Below, piece after piece: positions 55,591 through 61,753 of a stretch of 64,000 nucleotides of DNA. Below the pieces are notes generated by a model. That model saw only the letters and a program-made list of their open reading frames with translations, made no database searches and had not been told where the DNA came from. A program made the translations under genes and the position numbers. Origin of the DNA: Chloroflexota bacterium (lineage in GTDB: Bacteria; Chloroflexota; Dehalococcoidia; Tepidiformales; Tepidiformaceae); NCBI GenBank assembly GCA_016191435.1, contig JACPOQ010000035.1, positions 372,001-436,000 of the forward strand, given 5' to 3'. The stretch's first letter is position 1, and each line of letters starts with the position of its first letter.

Positions 55591-56922
55591 TTAGCGAGGA
55601 CGCTGAAGTCCCACCGCCCCGAACAATTCGTCCGCCGACAGCGCGGAAGTCAGGTCCCCGTCGATGACCACGTCAAACAGCTCCTGTTTCGATGCGAGAA
55701 TCGTCTCGATGCGTTCTTCAATCGTATCGATGCAGGTGTATGTGTAGACGAACACCGGGTTCTCCTGGCCGAGGCGATGGGCGCGGTCTTCCGCTTGCCG
55801 CTCGACGGCGGGGTTCCACCAGCGGTCGAAGTGGAACACGTACGACGCTTCCTGAAGGTTGAGGCCCTGCCCTCCCGCCCGCAGAGACAGGAGCATCGCC
55901 TTGTGCGATTCGTCGGCCCTAAAGCGCGCGATGGTGCGCTCGCGGACGCTGGCGTCCGATTCGCCGGAGTAGATGAGCGGGCGGAACCGCGCCAGGCGCC
56001 GCCCAAGCTCCTCCACGCCAAACTCGGCCTTCACGAACTGCGAGAAAACAAGCGCCCGGTGGCCTTCGCGCGCCACTGCGTCGAGGCGCTCAGTCAGGTC
56101 TTCGAGTTTCGCCGATTCGCCTGTAACCGGGCAGAAGTTGCAGATCTGCTTGAGCCGCATGATGAGCTCGAGCACGTGCGTGATCGTGATCTTCGCACCG
56201 AGCGCGCGGAGCTCAATTAGTCCCTCGCGTTCCGCGAGGTCATAGGCGTGCCGCTGGCGCCGCCCCAGCTCCAGCGGCACGGGCACCGTCAGCTTGGGCG
56301 GGAGGTCACGCAGGACCTCGGCTTTCCTTCGCCGCAGCAACACCGCCCGCAGCCGCTCGATCACGTCGGCCTCGGACCGGAGGGTGATCCCGTCGCCCGG
56401 CTGGACGTGTGGCTGCACGAATTCGAGCACGGACGCGACGTCGTCGAGCTGGTTTTCGAGGGGCGTGCCCGTGAGCGCCCAGGCACGCCGGCGCCGGAGG
56501 CCCTTACACACCCCGGAAATGTCGCTTTCGCGGTTCTTGATCCTCTGTGCCTCATCGAGCACGACTACACCCCACTCGCGTCCAACCGGCGAATGCGGAT
56601 TGAGCGAAAAGTCAGAGCGCAGCGTCTCGTAGCCAACGATGTAGATGTCGGCGGGGGTTCGCCACTGCCATGCCCTATCGTTCGCCGAGCCGCGGACTGT
56701 GGAGAACCGCAGTTCAGGCGCCCATTCGTACAGTTGCATGCGCCACTGGGCGATGAGCGACGACGGCACCACGAGGAGGACGTTGCCCAGGTCACCGCTG
56801 GCGGCCAGTCGGCGGAGGGCCGCGATGGCCTGGACCGTTTTGCCGAGACCCATGTCGTCGGCCAGCAGCAGCGCATCGGACCGGACCAGTGCGCGTGCCC
56901 CATCGGCCTGGAACGGGAACAA
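55591..56922 (-). CDS. Compact SNF2-family DEAD/DEAH ATPase (helicase-like)
   Basis: A 443-residue Swi2/Snf2 ATPase. Motifs in order: FPFQADGARALVRSDALLLA, DDMGLGKT (I), VVVLDEAQRIKN (II), ALTGTPLENQLDD (III), ALVFSQFVKAEF (IV), LLSLRAGGQGLNLQEASYVF (V) and RQAEDRAHRLGQENPVFVYT (VI). Both RecA lobes are present but there is no extra domain. SNF2 enzymes move along double-stranded DNA and remodel bound proteins; bacterial ones often serve phage defence. The likely start is TTG 56922 after GGAG; the frame is open to 56983 and overlaps the end of the ATPase gene. Last gene of a four-gene unit. Confidence 0.9.
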   Translation of the reverse strand: MFPFQADGARALVRSDALLLADDMGLGKTVQAIAALRRLAASGDLGNVLLVVPSSLIAQWRMQLYEWAPELRFSTVRGSANDRAWQWRTPADIYIVGYETLRSDFSLNPHSPVGREWGVVVLDEAQRIKNRESDISGVCKGLRRRRAWALTGTPLENQLDDVASVLEFVQPHVQPGDGITLRSEADVIERLRAVLLRRRKAEVLRDLPPKLTVPVPLELGRRQRHAYDLAEREGLIELRALGAKITITHVLELIMRLKQICNFCPVTGESAKLEDLTERLDAVAREGHRALVFSQFVKAEFGVEELGRRLARFRPLIYSGESDASVRERTIARFRADESHKAMLLSLRAGGQGLNLQEASYVFHFDRWWNPAVERQAEDRAHRLGQENPVFVYTYTCIDTIEERIETILASKQELFDVVIDGDLTSALSADELFGAVGLQRPR

Positions 56923-56963
56923 CCGCTCCAGCCAGGCGCCTTCCAGGGCAGGCGAAGGCGCGT

Positions 56964-58262
56964 TCAGGCGCCACCACCCTCAGATGCGACGCCATCGACC
57001 GTCTCGGAGTCCAGGTCCGGGTCTTCCGCGTAGCCGTGGTCGGGGAGTGGCGTGGCGACGATGTCCACGGGCGCGCCGGGGTACAACCGGCGCAGATCCC
57101 ACTCGGTAATCCAGCGGCGAACCAGCGGCCGCATGACAGCACTGCCCAACGGCGTGAAGGCCGAATCGAGCACGGCGGGCGCGTCCCATTGGAAGGCCTC
57201 GCTATAGATCGACCGCAGCTCATCGTGCGTTTCACGGACGTGCGCGGCGGTGAGCGCACCAAGCGGGAGCCGATCCTGCTGAATCAGGCGCATCCCCCGC
57301 TCGGCGAGCGTGGCAAGAGTGCCATCGTCATCCTTTCCGGTGGCACGGAAGCGGTTGGGGATGACTTCCGCATCGCACTTGCCGCTTCGGAGCACACTGG
57401 CTTCGAAGTCTGACGTTATGGCTGCGACGGTCGCGAGTCCCGGGAAAACGGTTTCATCGCCACCATCGGGGATGGCGCCAGTCCAGCGGGCGAGTTCCTG
57501 ATAGGCGCGGGCGCGCTGCTTAATTGAGTATTGGCCGATCAGCTCGGCTTCATCGATGAGCAGGACCCAGCCACCGTAGCCCGCAGCCATGGCCAGCCGG
57601 ACGGCGAAGCGAAGCCGGTGCAGCGCGAGTCTTCCCTTTGCGGGAGGGCGGCCAATGTTGTAACTGGAAAGTTGGCCGAGTTCGCGCAGCTTGCTCTTCA
57701 ACTGCGTTGCCGGGAGCAGGTCTCCCGCCCAGGACCGCATGATGGCCTCGCGGAATTCCTGGTCCCGGCCGTACTCGTAGACGTAGAGACTCGCGGGTAT
57801 TTGCTGGGGCAAGTGCGCCGATTCCGAACCTGCCCAGGCAAAGAAACTGGTGTATGCCGGGCTCCGAAAGTTCAGCCCGATCATCACGTTCGAAAGGCCT
57901 GCCCCGACCTTTCCCGGGATGCGTGCGCTGGCCGCTGCCGCCCGGAACACCTTCACGGGGTCGGCGAGCGAGGTCTCCTTGCTCACGACGATCTTGCTCG
58001 AAACGAAGTTCTCACGGTCGGCGAGCAACTCCAGGTACTCGAGCAGGTGCGATTTTCCCGCGCCGAAGTCGCCGCTTACCACCAGGCCTCGCGCCTGCGT
58101 CCCGGCGGCCACCGCCGCCTGCGATTGCGCCAGGAGGGCGCGAAACCGCTCCTCGATCTCCGGCTGGTTGCAGCGCAATTGCCGCACGGCATCGCGGTTC
58201 GGCACGCCCGCACGGAGGGCTTCGATGGTCCGTCTGCTCGCCAGGTCTCCAATTGTTGGCAC
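56964..58262 (-). CDS. P-loop ATPase, BrxC/BrxD (DUF2791)-like
   Basis: A 432-residue ATPase. Walker A is VVSGDFGAGKSHLLEYLELL near 65, Walker B is WVLLIDEAELIGQYS, followed by RARAYQELARW. The FVSSKIVVSKETSLADPVKVF strand and DPVK block match the DUF2791/BrxD pattern. An acidic C-terminal tail (EDPDLDSETVD) follows the helical lid. In BREX systems BrxC and BrxD are essential ATPases with unclear roles. Here no pglX, pglZ or brxL is adjacent, so this is not standard BREX. It begins two bases after the preceding gene ends, so they are co-transcribed. The family is recalled from pattern, not searched. Confidence 0.8.
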   Translation of the reverse strand: MPTIGDLASRRTIEALRAGVPNRDAVRQLRCNQPEIEERFRALLAQSQAAVAAGTQARGLVVSGDFGAGKSHLLEYLELLADRENFVSSKIVVSKETSLADPVKVFRAAAASARIPGKVGAGLSNVMIGLNFRSPAYTSFFAWAGSESAHLPQQIPASLYVYEYGRDQEFREAIMRSWAGDLLPATQLKSKLRELGQLSSYNIGRPPAKGRLALHRLRFAVRLAMAAGYGGWVLLIDEAELIGQYSIKQRARAYQELARWTGAIPDGGDETVFPGLATVAAITSDFEASVLRSGKCDAEVIPNRFRATGKDDDGTLATLAERGMRLIQQDRLPLGALTAAHVRETHDELRSIYSEAFQWDAPAVLDSAFTPLGSAVMRPLVRRWITEWDLRRLYPGAPVDIVATPLPDHGYAEDPDLDSETVDGVASEGGGA

Positions 58263-58264
58263 GG

Positions 58265-59227
58265 CTAATCTCCCCGGCTCAGCCGGACCAGTGACGCGAG
58301 CGGGTTGTCGCGGTGGCTATCGCGCACCTCGTCCGCGACTCGCATTTCGAGCGCGCGGTACATCTCCAGGCCTCGCCGCTCGTCCGTGAGAAAATCAGGA
58401 GATGCGACGGCGAGCACGAAGCAGTACTCCATCTCGTCCGTTGAATCGATGAACTGGCGGAGCAGTTCGTAGAGATCCATGACAGCTGCCCGCGAATAGA
58501 AGTTGCTTCCCTCGGGTAGTTGACTTCGATTCGTCGCCGCCAGCGCGCGGATATCCACGGCGACTACGAGCCCGGTCCGTCCTGCCACCTCCACCCAGTG
58601 GGCGAGCGAAAGCAACAGGTCGCGGGCATTGTGCCGTGCGACCTTCTGGAAGATGAGGGCGGGCCGGATGCTCGAGAGCAGGCGGAGGTCACCTCGAAGC
58701 CAATCGATGATGTTGTCGAGCAACTCGACCCTCCCTGCGCCCGAGCCTTCCAGCGGCTCGAAGCAGAGCAAGGTCACCGCCATGCGAAAATCCTGCGACA
58801 TGCCGTAGTCGCGGAACAGCTTCTCCGTGAACCACTTGCTCAGTTCGTTTCGCACGAAATGGCTGGCGACGCCGTTCACCGCGGCGATAGATTCGAACGT
58901 GATCGGCGGGTTGAATGCCATATCCGGGAGGATGTAGCCACTCTCGTAGATTGCGCGCTGCCGAACGTCCGCGGCCAGACCGTGCCAATCCACCTGCCGT
59001 GCGACGGCGAAGAACAGTTGGTCGATCTTGTCGACTCGCGTAACAGTCGAATCGACCGTGGCCACGACGTAACCGGCATCTCGCGCCTCTTCGGCGAGGC
59101 ATTCAATCGCACGCCCACTCGGTTCCTCATCGACGACGAGCTTGACCGCCGAGCCTCCATCCGGGATGAACGCTCTGAGATATGCTTCCCGCGTGACGTG
59201 CAGCCACTCTCCCAGCGTGATGCTCAT
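58265..59227 (-). CDS. Unknown protein of the SNF2/ATPase cassette
   Basis: A 320-residue soluble protein without a recognisable catalytic motif. The N-terminus (LGEWLHVTREAYLRAFIPDG, then VKLVVDEEPSGRAIECLAEE) sits where a Walker A loop would be in a BrxD-like ATPase, but no GxGKS/T is present. TGLVVAVDIRALAATNRSQL resembles a Walker B strand, and FQKVARHNARDLLLSLAHWV lies before it. It may be an inactive ATPase paralogue that pairs with the next gene's product. ATG 59227 overlaps the preceding stop by four bases. Confidence 0.65.
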   Translation of the reverse strand: MSITLGEWLHVTREAYLRAFIPDGGSAVKLVVDEEPSGRAIECLAEEARDAGYVVATVDSTVTRVDKIDQLFFAVARQVDWHGLAADVRQRAIYESGYILPDMAFNPPITFESIAAVNGVASHFVRNELSKWFTEKLFRDYGMSQDFRMAVTLLCFEPLEGSGAGRVELLDNIIDWLRGDLRLLSSIRPALIFQKVARHNARDLLLSLAHWVEVAGRTGLVVAVDIRALAATNRSQLPEGSNFYSRAAVMDLYELLRQFIDSTDEMEYCFVLAVASPDFLTDERRGLEMYRALEMRVADEVRDSHRDNPLASLVRLSRGD

Positions 59228-60036
59228 GGCCGCTGTGGCCTCGAAAACGCGATTGCGTAGTAAAACTTTTCCCTGCCTTCTTCATCAACCAGGCGGAGCA
59301 ACCGCGACTTGCTGCCCTTGGTCCCCGTCGAGGCCGACAGTTCCATCCTCGCGCCGGCGGCCGTCTCCGAGAGCCCGCTTCGGTCGAGGAGGAAGAGGTC
59401 TCGCGTGAATTCCTGCTTGCTGTAGTCCTTCGCCTGCCCCGGGAAGAGCGTCAGCAGGTCGTACACGTCCACGAGTTCGATAACCGGCCCCCACGCGCTC
59501 GCCTGCGTGGCCCCGCGTGCGCGCTCGGCCCACGAGTACGCCTCGTAGAGCGACTTCAGGAACGATTTCGCGTCGAACTTCGGCGGCCGGTCGCGCGCGG
59601 CAATCAGCTGCCGCATCAGGAACGAGGGACGGAGCGACTTGCTGCGTTTCTTGTCGATGATGACCGCGCAGTCGGCGCTCGTGCGCGAGCCAGCGATCCG
59701 GACCAGGTGTGGATAACTGAATATCCGCCCGTCCTGCTCGTAGAGCTTCAGCCCGGCGCCCCGCGCGGCCTCCATCACCTCTTCCAGCAAACCGCCACCT
59801 TCGATGTACTCGGGCAGATCCAGCGCCCAGCCGTCTGATGTGTTGGTGCATTGCAGGCGCAGGCTCTGCACGTTCCGCTCGGTTTCGGCGATGCCTCTTT
59901 CGAGCGCGCCAACGTCCCCCGTCCTCGCTGAGGCCACCACCCGGCGGGCGGCCTTGACCACGGCCTCAGCCGCGCGTTGCGTCGCGAGCGCGTCCGCTTC
60001 CGTCCGCGCAAGCGCGCGCTCGAATTCTCCGTCCAT
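59224..60036 (-). CDS. Unknown protein, first gene of the SNF2/ATPase cassette
   Basis: A 270-residue soluble protein. The first 70 residues form an Ala-rich coiled coil (FERALARTEADALATQRAAE, EAVVKAARRVVASARTG). The remainder includes SDGWALDLPEYIEGGGLLEE, GLKLYEQDGRIFSYPHLVRI, SADCAVIIDKKRSKSLRPSF and TRDLFLLDRSGLSETAAGAR, a mixed alpha-beta domain I do not recognise. Basic patches (DKKRSKS, GSKSRLLRL) could touch nucleic acid. ATG 60036 follows GAGGGGG by six bases. It leads the four-gene unit, divergent from pheS. Confidence 0.65.
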   Translation of the reverse strand: MDGEFERALARTEADALATQRAAEAVVKAARRVVASARTGDVGALERGIAETERNVQSLRLQCTNTSDGWALDLPEYIEGGGLLEEVMEAARGAGLKLYEQDGRIFSYPHLVRIAGSRTSADCAVIIDKKRSKSLRPSFLMRQLIAARDRPPKFDAKSFLKSLYEAYSWAERARGATQASAWGPVIELVDVYDLLTLFPGQAKDYSKQEFTRDLFLLDRSGLSETAAGARMELSASTGTKGSKSRLLRLVDEEGREKFYYAIAFSRPQRP

Positions 60037-60193
60037 TCGCTTCCCCCTCGCGCGTCATCATTCGCCTCTGCTGCGCCCCAAACAAGCGATTTCCAGCTGC
60101 GCGACAGCGTTTGTCGCGCCTGGAGCCGCCAACTTGAATTGGCTGAGCACGGCGGCTGATCTGCTGCGGCGGCGACCGTAGCCGGCCTCGCGA

Positions 60194-60199
60194 TATACT
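60194..60199 (+). promoter_or_regulatory. -10 box of pheS
   Basis: TATACT at 60194-60199 ends ten bases before ATG 60210, so the leader can be only a few bases and has no ribosome site. The 173-base gap shared with the divergent cassette (60037-60209) holds no gene and no T-box leader that I can see. Confidence 0.55.
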
Positions 60200-60209
60200 G
60201 CTTGTTCTT

Positions 60210-61268
60210 ATGACCGCTCCAACATCGGCCCTCGCGGAGCTTTGCGCCGATGCCCTCGCCGCGCTGGCGTCTGCCGCTGATGAGGCCGCCCTCGAACAGT
60301 GGCGCGTGGCCTGGCTCGGTCGCCAGGGCGGCCGCGTCACGGGCCTGTTGACTTCGATCAAGGATCAGCCCGCCGACCAGAAGGCAGCCTTCGGGGCCGA
60401 AGCCAACCGGCTCAAGCGCGACATCGAGGCCGCCTTCGCAGAGAAGCATGAGCAACTGAAGCGGCGCACCCTCCGCGAGCTCAGCACGACCGAAGCGATC
60501 GATGTCACCCTCCCCGGCCGTCCCCAGGTCATCGGCCGCCTCCACCCGGTGACACAGACGTTGCGGGACTGCGTGAAGACCTTCGGCGAGATGGGCTTTC
60601 GCGTCGCCGAAGGCCCCGAGGTCGAGTGGGCCAGCTACAACTTCGATGCCATGCGCATCCCGGAGGACCATCCCGCACGCGACATGTGGGACACCATCTG
60701 GGTCGATAAGCTCATTGATGGCGAGCGCAAAATGCTGCTGCGCACGCATACCTCGCCGAACCAGGCGCGCGTCATGGAACGCACCCCGGAGCCGCCGATC
60801 CGCGTCATCGTCCCTGGCAAGTGCTACCGCCAGGAGGCGACCGACGCCACACACGAATGGATGCTGACCCAGATCGAGGGCCTGGCGGTGGACGAGGGCG
60901 TCCGCATGAGCGACCTCAAGGGCGTGCTCTACGACTTCTCGCGCAAGATGTTCGGGACCGAACGGAAGATCATCTTCCACCACAGCTATTTCCCGTTCGT
61001 CGAGCCGGGCGTGGAGATGGCGCTGGACTGCTTCATCTGCCGCGGCGAAGACCCCGCCTGCCACACCTGCCACGGCACCGGCTGGATCGAAATCCTGGGC
61101 GCCGGCATGGTGCACCCCGAGGTCATCGAGAACGCCGGCTACGACTCGAACCGCTACACCGGCTTCGCCTTCGGCATCGGCGTGGAACGCGTCGCGCTCT
61201 TGCGCTGGGGCATCGAAGACATCCGGCACTTTTACCAGAACGACGTGCGGTTCTTGTCGCAGTTTTAA
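60210..61268 (+). CDS. pheS: Phenylalanyl-tRNA synthetase alpha subunit
   Basis: A 352-residue class II synthetase alpha chain. An N-terminal coiled coil leads to the core: GRLHPVTQTLRDCVKTFGEM, EGPEVEWASYNFDAMRIPED, LRTHTSPNQARVM, RVIVPGKCYRQEATDATHEW (motif 2), HHSYFPFVEPGVEMALDCFI and GFAFGIGVERVALLRWGIED (motif 3). A cysteine-rich insert (DCFICRGEDPACHTCHGTGW) probably binds zinc and occurs in some lineages only. It charges tRNA-Phe as an alpha2-beta2 enzyme with PheT. The stop TAA lies inside the left heptamer array. Confidence 0.97.
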   Translation: MTAPTSALAELCADALAALASAADEAALEQWRVAWLGRQGGRVTGLLTSIKDQPADQKAAFGAEANRLKRDIEAAFAEKHEQLKRRTLRELSTTEAIDVTLPGRPQVIGRLHPVTQTLRDCVKTFGEMGFRVAEGPEVEWASYNFDAMRIPEDHPARDMWDTIWVDKLIDGERKMLLRTHTSPNQARVMERTPEPPIRVIVPGKCYRQEATDATHEWMLTQIEGLAVDEGVRMSDLKGVLYDFSRKMFGTERKIIFHHSYFPFVEPGVEMALDCFICRGEDPACHTCHGTGWIEILGAGMVHPEVIENAGYDSNRYTGFAFGIGVERVALLRWGIEDIRHFYQNDVRFLSQF

Positions 61269-61300
61269 GCTGTTAGCTACTAGCTATTAGCTGCTAGCCG
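61267..61300 (+). repeat. Left AGCT heptamer array flanking the IVP gene
   Basis: AGCT occurs every 7 bases at 61268, 61275, 61282 and 61289, then AGCC at 61296, with units like TTAGCTA, CTAGCTA, TTAGCTG. It begins at the pheS stop codon. Confidence 0.85.
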
Positions 61301-61329
61301 GTCTGGCGCCGCAGCTGAAGGGATGTGCA

Positions 61330-61731
61330 GTGCGACCGTTTCAGGACCTTGTTGTCTGGCAGAAGGCACATCAGGTGACGCTGATGGTCTATAATGCGAC
61401 GAATTCATTCCCCAAGCACGAACTCTATGGACTCGTGAGCCAGGTCCGACGGCGTGCAGCCTCTGTACCTGCTAACATTGCGGAGCGCTCCGCGCGGAAC
61501 GGGCAGCCCGAGTTGCGGCATTTGTTGGGCATTGCGCTGGGCTCGGCGACCGAGCTTGAATATCACCTGATCCTCGCCCGAGACCTCGGCTACTTGCCTG
61601 CTGAGAGACGGCAACAGCTGGACGCTGACGTGGCGGAAGTCAAGAGAATGCTCGTCTCATTCATCAGACGACTCACACCAGTGATTCGCACCGACGAACG
61701 AAGTGCCGCGGCCCGGCCTACTAATAGCTAA
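61330..61731 (+). CDS. Four-helix-bundle protein (S23/IVP family) inside pheST
   Basis: A 133-residue protein of the 23S-rRNA intervening-sequence family: FQDLVVWQKAHQVTLMVYNA, FPKHELYGLVSQVRRRAASV, PANIAERSARNGQPELRHLL, GIALGSATELEYHLILARDL. It folds as a four-helix bundle and forms pentamers in known relatives; function is unknown, though one branch assists diversity-generating reverse transcriptases. Start GTG 61330 follows AAGGGA. The stop TAA (61729-61731) lies in the right heptamer array. It splits pheS from pheT, which is not its usual place, and looks like a mobile cassette. Confidence 0.9.
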   Translation: MRPFQDLVVWQKAHQVTLMVYNATNSFPKHELYGLVSQVRRRAASVPANIAERSARNGQPELRHLLGIALGSATELEYHLILARDLGYLPAERRQQLDADVAEVKRMLVSFIRRLTPVIRTDERSAAARPTNS

Positions 61732-61753
61732 CAGCTAGGAGCTAACAGCTAAA
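61722..61753 (+). repeat. Right AGCT heptamer array, containing the pheT ribosome site
   Basis: AGCT at 61726, 61733, 61740 and 61747, again a 7-base period. One unit provides AGGAG (61737-61741), eleven bases before the pheT ATG. Read on the opposite strand it resembles the left array (TTAGCTGTTAGCT...TTAGCTATTAG). Confidence 0.85.

Noticed and set aside
55591..60036. Complete BREX system
   Set aside because: Only a BrxC/BrxD-like ATPase is present; no PglX, PglZ, BrxA, BrxB or BrxL is seen, and the helicase is SNF2 rather than BrxHI.
61267..61753. CRISPR array near pheT
   Set aside because: Units are only 7 bases with no spacers; no cas genes occur in the window.
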